64,000 nucleotides of DNA from Eunapius fragilis (GCA_963681505.1 OY811990.1:3301165-3365164); one strand, 5' to 3'. Positions 23,660 to 34,243 are shown, counted from the stretch's first letter. Numbers and translations: made by a program. The notes: generated by a model not told the origin, from the sequence alone.

Positions 23660-24530
23660 GTTGCATGCTATGAGCAGTTTGATGTCAGTTTAAAGAAACC
23701 TGACCCTAAGTTTCCACCCACGTCTAACAAGGAGATATGGAGCACTATTTTCCTAAAGCACTTACAAGCCATTGATTAGTTAAGTCCATTTGCCCTCCTA
23801 GGGTAGCAACAACCATATATTTCTGGTCCCACCTCTACAGAAAAGGTTTGGAACTGTAACAGTTCATTTTGTATCCCATTCCCAGTAACTGAAGGAATGT
23901 GCATTAATTAGGGGCACATGAACATCCAATTGAAGGTATTTGATAGAGATATGCAGTTATTGTACCCAAGCGTATCTCAATGTAATAGGTTCAGTTTTTT
24001 TAAGCCCAGCAGCCTTGAGATGGAAACACACAATAGCTAAAAATGATACCCTTAGGGGTATTGGAAGTTGCAGCATAGGCACGAAGTAAATCCAAGACTC
24101 CAAAATCTATTTTCCCACAGTTTGTAGCCACAAAATGAATAGATGCAAGTGGTGGGATGCCACGGTATTAGAAAGCAGGAATAGGAGAGCAGAGCGGTTT
24201 TAATGGGTTTAGCGATCGAGACAACTTAAAAAAAGGAACCTGGGAGAGAGTATGAATCAGGATATTTGTGTACAAGGTACTTTGACTCGATCAAGAAGTT
24301 CTTGACACTGCAAGAAAAATTGGAGAGCATTAGAAAAGACCTGCAATCAAAGATCTCCTTCCGTCTGCGCATTAAATGGAATCGTCTGTGCATTAAATGG
24401 AGTGGCCCAATACTTACTTGATCTTTCATTAATGCAATACCACCACGATACTACCAACATGTTTGTAGACTGATGGAATCGAACGCATAGGGTAACACAA
24501 AGAAGCATAATGACTTTCCAGTCCCGTCAG
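23660..24530. other. Intergenic stretch, nothing recognised
   Basis: No splice-bounded exon, RNA gene or repeat was recognised. This may include the 5' flank of the ankyrin locus. Confidence 0.4.
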
Positions 24531-25421
24531 CAAGGGGCCGTTCATAAAATATGTCACGCCATTATGGAACCCCCCCCCCCTCCCCATATACTGATGTGTG
24601 CTTAATGTATACATCGTCACACTGGCTGATCCCCTCTCCACCTCAGCATGATCAGGAACTACGATAGTAGTTCCTATATAGGAATTGACCCGGGTCGTGA
24701 ATATCATTAAAAAAACGCGACCCGCGTATAACTCGCGTACTAAGAAACGGATAGTTTAGCTCTTTGTTCCTATCGAACCAGAAGGCAAAGACGGTCATTT
24801 TAATGTTTTGTTCCAGTCTTCAAACTGTTTCCTTTAAGAGAACAAAAACATTCATGTTTTACCTCGTCCCCAGGCCAAATCTTCTCCGTCGTCGTCGTCG
24901 TCTTCTAATTCTCGGGTGAGTATAACTCGGGATAGGAATGGTTTTAAAGAGCGCCAATTATACCAATCACTTTAGAATCTCCTGGAAGGCCATCTTCAAG
25001 TATCAGATGTATGAAAAAAGCATACAACTGACATACGTAATCATTACGTAATGCGTAGTGTAAAATAGAAGCGTTCCCATGGCAATATTGCGTATAATTA
25101 GAATTGTGCAAACAAAAGAGGAGAGCAGACGACGCGAGAGACGACGTGTTAGAATTCTCCCGCGTTCCTTACAGTGATTCCAAACAAAAGCGGGCGTCTG
25201 CTCGTGAAGGTAATTGAAGCGGAGGGGGGGGGTGGGGGGGGGGTGGGCGCACTTGCCAGTATTAATATTTGATAATTAAAAAATAGAGGAAACAAGTAAA
25301 GAAAAACATTCTCTAACGAGAAAGTTGGTGGGATATAGGAATTGGAGGCAATGGTGGTGTAAAAAGGAAGGGAACAAGGTTTTGAGAAAAGGGTAAATGA
25401 GACAAAAATCCTATATTTAGC

Positions 25422-25575
25422 ACATGTACTAGGATGTGTGCAAGACCCTCCACATGTACTTAGGATGTGTGCAAGACCCTCTACATGTACTTAGGATGTG
25501 TGGAAAGCCTTCTACATGTACTTAGGATGTGTGCAAGACCCTCTAAATGTACTTAGGATGTGTGCCAGACCCTCC
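25422..25575. repeat. ~30-bp minisatellite, five units
   Basis: The unit is ACATGTACTTAGGATGTGTG followed by CAAGACCCTC, with small variations. It lies between the two tandem blocks of the composite element. Confidence 0.85.
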
Positions 25576-26336
25576 ACATCAGGAACTACGATAGTAGTTC
25601 CTATATAGGAATTGACCCGGGTCGTGAATATCATTAAAAAACGCGACCCGCGTATAACTCGCGTATCGAGAAACGGATAGTGTTGCTCTTTGTTGCTATC
25701 GAACCAGAAGGCAAAGACGGTCATTTTAATGCTTTATTCCAGTCTTCAAACTGTTCGCTTTAAGAGAACAAAAAAGTTCGTGTTTTACCTCGTTCCCAGA
25801 CCAAATCTTCTCCGTCGTCGTCGTCGTCGTCGTCGTCTTCTTCTTCTCGGGTGAGTATAACTCCGGATAGGAATGGTTTTAAAGAGCGCCAATTATACCA
25901 ATCGCTTTAGATTCTCCTGGAAGGACATCTTCAGGTATCAGATATATGAATAAAGCATGAAACGGGCGTACGTAATCATTACGTAATGCCTAGTGTTAGA
26001 TAGAAATAGAATCGTTCCCATGGCGACATTTACGTATATTTAGAATTGTGTAAACAAAACAGAAGAGCAGACGACGAGTTATAATTCTCCCGCTTTCCTT
26101 ACAGTGATCCCAAACAAAAGCGTGCGTCTGCTCGTGACGGTAATTGAAGCGGGGGGGGGGGGGGGGGGGGGTAACTTGCCAGTGTAGTAATAATCGTAAT
26201 GAAAAAATAGAGGCAAACAAAAGCGGGTGTCTGCTCGTGACGGTAATTGGAGTGGAGGGGGGGGGGGGGGGTGGGGGGACACTTGCCAGTATTAATAATC
26301 GATAAAAAATGATAATTAAAAAATAGATGAAACAAG

Positions 26337-26622
26337 TAAAGAAAAACATTCTCTAACGAGAAAGTTGGTGGGATATAGGAATTGGAGGTAATGGTGGTGT
26401 AAAAATGGAAGGGAACAAGGTTTTGAGAAAAAGGTAATGAGACAAAAATCCTATATTTAGCACGTGTAAATGTAACAGAGCCAAAAGAAGTGCTAAATAT
26501 AGGATTTTTGTCTCATTACCCTTTTCTCAAAACCTTGTTCCCTTCCTTTTTACACCACCATTACCTCCAATTCCTATATCCCACCAACGTTCTCGTTAGA
26601 GAATGTTTTTCTTTACTTGTGT
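26337..26622. mobile_element. Near-perfect foldback MITE (~135-bp arms, ~28-bp loop)
   Basis: The left arm begins AAGAAAAACATTCTCTAACG and ends CTATATTTAGCAC. The right arm is its inverse with very few differences, separated by a short loop (near 26,466-26,488). The close arm match indicates recent activity or gene conversion. A single left arm with the same text is present at 25,310-25,425. Confidence 0.85.
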
Positions 26623-27093
26623 AATTTATGAACGGCCCCCAAGCTAATAAATACATGACACCCTTCCATGACTCTTTTAATAGCTCTGTTCAGGTCTGGA
26701 TGAATCGTCGTATAACCCAGCTGTTATGACACCTGAATTAGCATTGTCGAGCTCCAGGTTTGACACAGCCATCATACTATGAACTGATCAATAAATAATG
26801 AAATGCTATTACCATATTGGAATGTAATTATCGTGACGTCACATAACACCTGCATTGTGATTGTACGGTTAAAGGGGAACTGCCATGAGTTTTATCAATT
26901 GTAATTTTATTCGATAAATATGAAGTATCTACATGTATCTGGTTGTATGTAAATTATAAATTTTAGCTTCTCAGAATGCTCATACATTGGCTCAAAGTTG
27001 ATGAATATGGGTGCCATGATAGATTAAAGTTTCGGACTGCGTGACGTCACTGGTCTCAAATATGAGATGTGGAGGCCACAGAGAGCGAGCCTA

Positions 27094-27648
27094 CTACCAT
27101 ACCGTTTTGAGCCAGCAAGTCATGAGTCCGACATCTCTAGCGAGAGTGATAGTGACAGTGAATTACCAGCTGACTTTGCTGCATGTAGGCATGTTGATAA
27201 CACAGCTTGGTGCTCGTGCTCTACCGACTGAACGCAGTGTTGCTGTTGTAGGGAACTGGCGCACATTAGGCACCTTTTTAGTGATGTGGAGGGTCTCCAG
27301 TGCATCACAAATCACCCTGAGTTTGTTGGAGCATGCCTCAATCCAATAACCGCTTTGAGCATCGCCTTGGTAGGTGTGATGGTGACAAGAGGGATCCTAT
27401 CTATTCCCAATAGGTAATGGGAGATTGTGTTATGTGAACTGCATTTGTAACTATCTTATTTGTTAATGCAATGCACATACACATGTGCATGCATGTACAT
27501 ATGCATGTATGCCTGTAGGTCATATCGTCATGCAGCATATCGACAATTTATATGGTGGACTTTCAGGATCCGATTAGGCAGAAGAGTTAGAAAGAATATT
27601 TCCTCATGTGCAGTAACTGCCATAAGACAAAAGCATTTCCTGAACTAG
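27094..27648 (+). pseudogene. P2X7-ballast-like cysteine domain, two exons, in-frame stop
   Basis: Exon 1 (27,094 to about 27,369) reads LPYRFEPASHESDISSESDS, then WCSCSTD, a TGA stop at 27,229, then CCCCRELAHIRHLF and CITNHPEFVGACLN, ending at donor gtaggt. Exon 2 (27,519-27,648) follows acceptor ctgtag and reads AYRQFIWWTF, LGRRVRK and AVTAIRQKHF before a TAG. The order PYRFEP, WCxC, CxCC, CITNHPxF, AYRQFxxW, IRxxF is the pattern of the zinc-binding cytoplasmic 'ballast' domain of P2X7 receptors. It is also known as a free-standing domain in invertebrate mobile-element-like genes. The in-frame stop, in the segment where relatives have further conserved residues, marks this copy as broken. 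Membership of the transposon is inferred from its position between the TTAA ends. Confidence 0.7.
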
Positions 27649-27964
27649 ACAATATTTTTATGTAGGCTACAAAGAATATGCTGCATTGTAAATCCACTGA
27701 TAACAGGCTGGATGTAGTCCTCTTGAATGAAATGCTTGCTACATACACGAGCGATTGCATCATATATGGAAACTTCAGTCAATTGTAGAACAAGTAACTA
27801 CCGAAACAAGTGATCAATATTATTTCAGCATTTTATATTTGCATACGCAAGTCGAAAAGCGCAAACAAAAACTTACCTGCTGAAGCAGATATGGGTTTTG
27901 TCTTGGCAAACGATGAAAACTTAACACCCTTTGTGCAATCATTATCTCGATTCATACATCCTTT

Positions 27965-28872
27965 TAGTCTCATCCACAGACCCAGATTCCCAACAGCTGT
28001 GGGTGGATTACATCACCACTATGTGGAAAGTGGGTCTGGGAAATAAGAACGATGCACTTGTTCCGAGCGTACCAAAACATTGGGATGGATGTGTATTACG
28101 TACTGATGCTGACGTAACCTTAATGATACATGCAAGTTGCTGATTACCTCATTTCGCCTCAATTAAACATCGATGTGGGAATGTGTGAACAAGACACGCA
28201 TATTCAGGAGGTAGTTTTGCGCCGCGGTTCAAAGGCTAGGATTTGCTGACCCACGTCCGCAACAAATGGAGGCAATTAAGACCTTCATGCAAGGAAAAGA
28301 TGTTTTCGTCAGTTTTGCCAACTGGAATCCGCAAATCGCTAATATATTCTGTGCTGTCATATGCTTAGGACAAATTGCTTGGCTGTAGTATAGGTGCATG
28401 TAGTTTGTATTGTGGTTCACTGGCCTTATCTATAGACAATCTACAGATGCAACTGCATTATATATAGGGCATCTGTAGATCATATCCATTGCAACCAACC
28501 AGCTGCAGCTGCTTAATGCATAGAGTACTGGGGCTCCATGAGCCATATCATTCATGGCAGCCTATTCCACTACCCATCATAGTTGAGATCAGTAGCAGCC
28601 TCTTATAAGCTATAAAGAAGTTGCTATACAATCAGATAATTGTTCTTTTAGAGATCTCATATACATAACACGCGTAGTAATATCATGCAGAAATGATAGC
28701 GCTTATTGCTTTCTAATTGTGTGAGATTGGTTCTAAATTTAGATTGCCGTACTATTTTTGGACATAAACATTGAGGGACGCTCGGAACAAGAGCGTCGTT
28801 CTTATTTCCTAGACCCACTTTGCACGTAGCGGTGATGTAAAAATTGGGAATCTGGGTCTGGGGACGAGACTT
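27965..28872 (+). mobile_element. TAGTCTCG-family element with RecQ-like fragment, nested
   Basis: Exact 9-bp target duplications ACATCCTTT flank the element (27,956-27,964 and 28,873-28,881). The inverted ends are TAGTCTCATCCACAGACCCA and, reversed at the right, AAGTCTCGTCCCCAGACCCA; they extend about 100 bp and share GATTACATCACC with the PIGN-carrying copies. The cargo is a RecQ-type helicase fragment. It sits inside the Kolobok-like element, so it is younger than that insertion. Confidence 0.85.
28236..28349 (+). pseudogene. RecQ-like helicase N-terminal fragment, motif I lost
   Basis: The plus strand reads LGFADPRPQQMEAIKTFMQG then KDVFVSFANWNPQIANIF. The first part matches the RecQ motif-0 pattern (FGxxxFRPxQxEAIxxxxxGxDVFV). 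In functional RecQ proteins DVFV is followed by the Walker A loop LPTGxGKS; here the text departs to SFANWNPQ, so ATP binding is impossible. No ATG, no downstream helicase motifs and no splice context are seen. It is cargo or a relic inside the 908-bp TIR element, and is comparable with the fragments at 56,580 and 57,370. Confidence 0.65.
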
Positions 28873-29099
28873 ACATCCTTTGGCAATGCAGTGAGGCATT
28901 CAATATACGAGTCCTGAGACAAGAGACGTAGACAGTATTTAATTTCAATAAAAACATATCGACCAAATTTGTTGTGTTATCTTGAATATAAAATATTTAA
29001 TACATGATATTTGCAGTTCTTATTTTCTACTCAAATGCTACAAAATGAGATAGCATTATTTTTTCGTGGCAGTTCCCCTTTAAAATCGCCTGGGCGTAG

Positions 29100-29348
29100 A
29101 ACCAATTTTTGTTTACACTTCTGGTGTAGCCGTTATGTAATCCATTTGCAGCTGCGAGTGTGGTCTGGGTACGAGACTAGAAAAATAAAGAGTATGAAGT
29201 ACTGAAAATAGGAAGTCGGTAACCTGAAGCGTTCGGAATATACAGTCATTTTAAAGTCAAGCTTTATATATAAATAAACGTGAAGGGACATTTTCTCGTG
29301 AACTGTACAATGATGGAGAAGTATAAAATGGTTGATAAGCATGAAGCT
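29100..29348. other. Short spacer between transposons
   Basis: AT-rich sequence between the Kolobok-like and PIGN-carrying elements. It ends in CATGAAGCT, the 9-bp target sequence of the next element. Nothing coding was recognised. Confidence 0.4.
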
Positions 29349-30757
29349 TAGTCTCATACCCAGACCCTCAACCTACAGCTGCAGATGGATTACATCACCG
29401 CTACATGGAAGACGGTCTGACGCATAGATCGAACTTTTTGGTTCTGACTTTCCTCGATTTCGAAGGACCAATCAGATTGCAGCACGGTCTGACGTCACGT
29501 TTAATTGCATTCCATAACAATAATGAGTCAAGCAGCAATTAGAATGTCGGGGACTAACTCGGGGGAATCGCTAGACGCCGTTATTATTCGTGCACCCCAA
29601 AGACTGACTGCAAGATGGAGACAACCACAAGGACAGCAGAGAGCACCTCCCGATAGAAGAAGCTCATGACAAGGGCCTCCAAACCCACCACCACACCCAC
29701 CAGGTGCACTGTCCCCTTCAAAAGCAGCACACGATTGGTTGCCATCCCTTGCCAGGCGGCACAATACGCGGACCTCCACACCCACACATAGGACCAACAG
29801 ACGAGAGGCAGAGCGTAGTACCAGTAATACTGGATGGGGGAGGATTGGTACCAAAGAACCATAACCACTGCGGCTACTTGAGCCAGCACTATCTTAGGGC
29901 TGCATTGCCCCCCCCCCCCCCCCCCCACCACCACCCCTCCACTGTTAGCTCCCGCCCTCCTACAAGAAGGGGGCAACTCCTCTTCCAAGATGGCCACAAG
30001 CACACACACCAGCCAACCCCACGAAGTCTGCCGTCACAGCAACCTTGAGGGGCAGCCTGTGGTAGGTGTGGTAGTACCTCATGCCCTCTTTGCACAGGGC
30101 TATGAGGCTGTGGGATAGGTCCACGGCCCTCTGTACATGGTGGGCGTTTATTAGAGTAATATCAATCTCGGCCATCCTCTTGGAAAGCTCAGCGGGCAAC
30201 AGCCCGGGAAAGGGTCTGAAGAGCAAGGGGGGAGAGCTGTTCTGTGTGCTCTCCGTCTTGACCCTAAGCTGCGCGGTACAAAAACTAGAGTCCTGTGTAT
30301 GCCTTCCCTTTGCGAGCAGTCCGACAGAAGACACCGAACAGACTTTGCAGTGATTCGTTCCGCACTTAATTATACCATAGATTGAAGACCTTACGGAAGG
30401 TCTATTATACGATGACGACACTTATGGCTTATGATTTAGTGGCCTGCATAGCTGGGAGCCTATTTATATTTCTAGAAGACACTTCGAACAACACAATTGT
30501 GCTGCGTCGTACCACATCTGTCGTGGTCTTGTATATACATGTAGGCGTTTCTTTACTATAGAAACCGCAATCCGGATAGATCGGTTTGTCTACACTAGGT
30601 AATTAGCATTCATTGCCCAAGCGAGCGTATCTAGTATGACAAATATGTGCGGCTCACATCGGAGTCGCGCACATTGGCACACACATTGAAGGGGATTATT
30701 ATGGACTAGCTTCATGTAGTCTCGTACCCAGACCCCCAATCCCACAGCTGCGGATGG
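29349..30757 (-). mobile_element. PIGN: TAGTCTCG-family element carrying PIGN, one end inverted
   Basis: The left end TAGTCTCATACCCAGACCCT follows CATGAAGCT. About 1.37 kb later a second TAGTCTCGTACCCAGACC occurs in the same rather than opposite orientation, and is preceded by AGCTTCATG, the reverse complement of the target site. The element therefore inserted with a normal 9-bp duplication, and its right end plus adjacent flank later inverted (breakpoints near 30,420 and 30,757). Inside, the sequence up to CGATGACGACACTTATG is collinear with the reversed 41,720 element. Confidence 0.8.
29590..30290 (-). pseudogene. PIGN: PIGN (GPI ethanolamine phosphate transferase 1) C-terminal fragment
   Basis: PIGN adds the phosphoethanolamine of the first mannose during GPI-anchor synthesis in the ER membrane. 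On the minus strand one frame reads SSPPLLFRPFPGLLPAELSK, AHHVQRAVDLSHSLIALCKE and GMRYYHTYHRLPLKVAVT, which match the PIGN segment FLFxPF...ALKGLSYYHTYDRFFLGV. After a frame change near 30,000 another frame reads MVLWYQSSPIQYYWYYALPL, then HLVGVVVGLEALVMSFFYRE, matching the hydrophobic C-terminal transmembrane part. A poly-G expansion (near 29,910-29,927 on the plus strand as poly-C) falls between the two. The catalytic phosphodiesterase domain is absent. The fragment is intronless over about 700 bp and frame-disrupted, and lies inside a transposon, so it is cargo and not a gene. Confidence 0.7.
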
Positions 30758-31049
30758 ATGCATAGATCTCTAAACTATCTGAGGTACTTTGTCAAGACTC
30801 AATTACGCCCCTTTTTTGGTCAACTTCGTTGGAATTTCGTAAGTCAATGGCGAGCGCGTACAGGTTGAGAATATTGTTATAACATATATTTGGAGTCAAC
30901 AGGGCCCACGGAAAGATTTTAAAACTCCATCAACGGCAGTACCTTGATATGAAAAGCGTATACAGTATGGCCACCCCTGATGATACCCACCCACTCTTTA
31001 CTAAATATTCCTAGCTTGCTGGCCCAGCCATTTACTTCTGCTACATGAT
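30758..31049. other. Spacer, nothing recognised
   Basis: No coding or repeat feature was identified apart from the end of the inverted segment at its left edge. Confidence 0.4.
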
Positions 31050-31554
31050 CAGCGGCGGATCCAGGGGGGGGGGCACTCGGGGCACGTGCCCCCCCCCCCC
31101 CCCCCCCCCCCTTCATTAATAAATTCATAACTTTTCGGGCCGCATTTTATAATATAGCTGCACGATTGCGCTGTCTATTGATATCCGCACGCATGAACTC
31201 TACTACTGTACTATATCCCGGGCCCCCCGATACGCGATCATACTTCCCCCCCCCCCGCCCTTCGTATCGGGCCAGAAACCAACAGCACCCCCCCCCCCCC
31301 CCCCCCCCCCCCGCTCTTCGTTTTGGGCCAGAATCCGACAGCACCCCCCCCCCCCCCCCCCCGCTCCTCGTATCGGGCCATAAACCGACAGCACCCCCCC
31401 CCCCCCCCCCCCCGCTCCTCGTATCGGGCCATAAACCGACAGCACCCCCCCCCCCCCCCCCCCGCTTTTCGTATCGGGCCAGAAGCCGACCCCACCCCCA
31501 GCCACACCCACCATCCGTGCCCCCCCCCCCCCCCAAAACCTGTATCCGCCGCTG
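31050..31554. mobile_element. hAT-like MITE (CAGCGGCGGATCCAGG ends) with poly-C minisatellite
   Basis: Left end CAGCGGCGGATCCAGG and right end CCTGTATCCGCCGCTG are inverted repeats with one mismatch. CAGNGGCG ends are typical of hAT relatives. The interior is about five units of ~60 bp, each a C-run of 14-22 followed by GCTCNTCGTATCGGGCCA and GAAACCGACAGCA. All proline- or glycine-rich frames here come from these runs. I could not find an exact 8-bp target duplication. Confidence 0.65.
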
Positions 31555-31589
31555 ATGATGTACATCATCACCTACCTCGTCATCCATGT

Positions 31590-32319
31590 TGTATGCTGCG
31601 GATCGTAGGGTATATTTACGGATTTACGGATATTTAGATGTCAATTGGTATTGCGAGTCCCAGGCAGTGGCGTCCTGGAAGGTGGGTGGGGTCGAAAGTG
31701 AGGGCGCCAAATTGGTAAGGGCGCCAAAAAGGGGACCTGATCAATCACACACGGGTGTTTCATTCCATTGAAAAAAGTCTCGTCCCCATATTTGGCGGTA
31801 GAACGATGAAGTGGGACCTCATTATAGCAACTGCATAGCTGTGAAATGTGGGTTATCCTGTGCAATAAGTTCATGGAAAGGTAAATACAGTTGAAGACAT
31901 GGATTAGGCATCCTTGGAGAACTACAGACATACCAACGTTATGTTGTTTATGTTAACGTACGCTATGGTATTGAGCCCGGGCTGATAGCGCTCCATTTGG
32001 AGTCGTCATCTTCGAAAAAAAAAAATTCTTTTTTTTGCCTGACAAGTTGTCTATAAAATGATATGAGTATATACAAGAGTGCTGTCTCTACGTATTCTGG
32101 CTATTTCTGTTACTAGACATATTTTCTGTGAGATGTACCAAGGCTCTGAATATGGCAGTTATTTTAACATGGCGGATCGCGGTCTCTTTGATTCACGGAT
32201 GAATATTCAGTGCATGTACTATCGTAAGCATCCGATGTCAGTGCATTTGTGTGTTGAGCCTATGTGAGAAAATATAAAGTTGAATTAAGCCAAAAGTGCT
32301 GCTTTTTTTTTATACTTAC
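31590..32319. other. Non-coding stretch with a CAGTGGCGTC motif
   Basis: CAGTGGCGTCCTGGAAGG near 31,664 looks like another hAT-type end, followed by TGAGGGCGCC, but I found no partner end. Otherwise nothing was recognised. Confidence 0.35.
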
Positions 32320-32746
32320 CTGCAATACCTTGTGTACATGATTACCAATAAATGCTCCACCATGGTACTGCTGGCGTTTTACATTGAGAGATTGGAGTAC
32401 AGCTTCTACCCCCTTCACAAATGGTCCCTCATGCAGACACTGCAAACCCCTTTTCTAACTTCAGATTCATCACATCACTGATCTTTTTTGCCTACATCCA
32501 TTGGCATGAGGACAACATGTGTTGCCTAATATCCAGTAACTAACCAACTCTGCATGCTATTTTATTGCTGTAGCTTATGTCTTCCTCTGCTAGGCTAGAG
32601 AGAAGAGGACTGATTTCTCCCACAATCATTGCAGAGTAGTAGAAGAGATCCTTCAGACTGCTGTGTTCATGATGTAACACTTCCAGTTGCTCCTTGAGTG
32701 CAGTCAGCTCCCTCGGTGCAGTTGCATACTCTTCATAGGATGCCAT
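32320..32746 (-). CDS. Hypothetical gene, two exons (fragment)
   Basis: Exon 1 starts with ATG at 32,744-32,746: MASYEEYATAPRELTALKEQ, then LEVLHHEHSSLKDLFYY and AMIVGEISPLLSSLAEED. It is acidic and likely helical or coiled-coil, and runs out near a GTTAGT donor about 32,535. Exon 2 (32,320-32,454) follows a TAG acceptor and reads KRGLQCLHEGPFVKGVEAVL, then NVKRQQYHGGAFIGNHVHKV and LQ, ending at a strong gtaagt donor. The exon-exon phase is not resolved. I recall GGAFIGNHVHK-like text in uncharacterised, often repeated invertebrate proteins, so a transposon-derived gene is possible, but this is memory and not a search. No further exons are seen below 32,320. Confidence 0.5.
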
Positions 32747-32823
32747 TGTTAGCCCTGTATTTGTAGATAACTGCAAGCTTATGGAACGCCAAATGAGTCA
32801 TAAATGAGTGATAAATTTGTCGA

Positions 32824-33115
32824 CAGCTTTTGATCATCGATCGACATCAATCGACAGCTTTTGATCATCGATCGACAGCTTTCGACCATCGACAGCTTTT
32901 GACCATCGACAGCTTTTGACCATCGATCGACAGCTTTTGACCATCGATGATAGGTGGATCGATGATCGATGCATCGATGATCGATGCATCGACTATCGAT
33001 GCATCGACGATCGATGCATCGAGTATCGATGGCTGATTGATCGATGGCGATCGATCAATCACACATCGATCGACAGCTTTTGACAATCGACAGCTTTTGA
33101 TCATCGATCGATCAT
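32824..33115. repeat. ATCGAT / CGACAGCTTTTGA tandem repeats
   Basis: Two interleaved motifs: GATCGACAGCTTTTGACCAT units, and GATCGATGCATCGATGATCG units. The second is self-complementary, so long stretches can fold back. The outer boundary of the large inverted repeat falls inside this array (about 33,025), and the mirror copy near 45,700-45,796 ends in the same motifs. Confidence 0.85.
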
Positions 33116-34200
33116 TATGGGATGTGATTTGTATTCTAATTCAACGCATATAGCGTGGGCGAAGAACAGCATAGGCGTATCCCGATTATTCTCTATACGT
33201 GTACTGTAGGCTGCCGTACTTTAAAGGTTTGGCTGAAACCAGGGTGCGCTTGCCACATTTGGAAACGTCGATGTCGATGGCTGCTATGCTGCAATATATG
33301 GTCCGAATAATGAAAATGAAACAGCTGGTTGGTCAACAATTTACATCACTCAAAGCCTTTATGGTTCAACAACCCGTACACCACTTTTTTTTTCTTCTGA
33401 AATGGTGGTGGTATGCATATAGAGTGTCAGTATGTAGGAGCCAACCTTTTTGTGTTAATTAATTCATTTGCATAGCCATTACAGCAATCGTATAGCGACA
33501 GGTTTTCTATAAAAGCATCGACGGATCTCGTTTATCGAATTGAAGGTACTTTGATCTGTACGTATACGTATGTGTCGTTGGAGAAATTATTATATGCATG
33601 GTGGCTTGAGAAGTATGTAATATATTTATGTAAATCTAGATGTGTGGTGGCCGATGCAATTAGCGTGTAAGCAAATAAGCACTGCAATAAGTAAATAAGA
33701 GTGATATAATTGCTAAACATCTATGTGGAAGATGATCAATTCAGTAGCAACCCTCTTGTCAGGACGCCATGCATGCATGGTCTAGCAGCCAACTGACTGC
33801 CTGCTGGAGAGGGGTGTGCTAGACTTGGATATACAGAGTCCTCACACCATATCAATGAATCCATTGGAAAGGAGGCCATGTTAATCAATTGAGGGTTGTG
33901 AACCAATTGTGCATGGTCATAAACTGTATTGAGTCAAGGCATGACAAATTACATGTGTGTGCAGTGTGTTCTCTGATATTGCAGATGCATTACTGATACT
34001 TCGTTCGAGTTACAAGGCCAGTTATAGCCCATGATTGATCAATGGCAGCATTTCTTTGTAGGTGGAGGCACACACTAATAACTGCTATGCATATTTACAC
34101 ACAGTGTCACAGTTTGTCCGCCATAAACAGACAAGCATGACAAGGAATGAGTGGTTGTGTGTATCTGCATGTACAGATTTGCATTATTATGAAGGGGTGG

Positions 34201-34201
34201 T

Positions 34202-34243
<42 letters not shown>

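Larger units (their letters stand above)
24534..26639. mobile_element. Composite element with GGGGCCGTTCATAAA inverted ends
   Basis: The 15-bp end GGGGCCGTTCATAAA appears at the left and its exact inverse at the right, with CAA on both outer sides (possible 3-bp duplication). Inside are two tandem ~0.6-kb blocks about 924 bp apart (from about 24,653 and 25,577), each opening with the perfect hairpin GGAACTACGATAGTAGTTCC, then a CGGGTCGTG...CGCGACCCG hairpin and a (CGT)n tract. There are also poly-G tracts, a 30-bp minisatellite and a foldback MITE. The left end is homologous to 63,270-63,410 in reverse, and the blocks to 63,560-63,885 and 35,440-35,870. No transposase was seen. Confidence 0.6.
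26873..29079 (+). mobile_element. Kolobok-like TTAA element with P2X7-ballast-type domain, defective
   Basis: TTAA flanks both ends (26,869-26,872 and 29,080-29,083). The ends are inverted repeats: AGGGGAACTGCCATGA at the left, and TCGTGGCAGTTCCCCT at the right. A TTAA duplication fits Kolobok or piggyBac. The interior encodes two exons of a cysteine-rich domain rather than a transposase I recognise. A 908-bp TAGTCTCG-family element is nested inside (27,965-28,872), so the pre-insertion length was about 1.3 kb. It is likely non-autonomous. Confidence 0.75.

Noticed and set aside
31147-31587. Long proline-rich and glycine-rich frames on both strands
   Set aside because: These are artefacts of poly-C/G tracts inside a hAT-like MITE.
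33199-33462. A gene conserved between 33,199-33,462 and 45,358-45,621
   Set aside because: Identity extends over the whole inverted-repeat arms, coding or not, so conservation reflects recent duplication.
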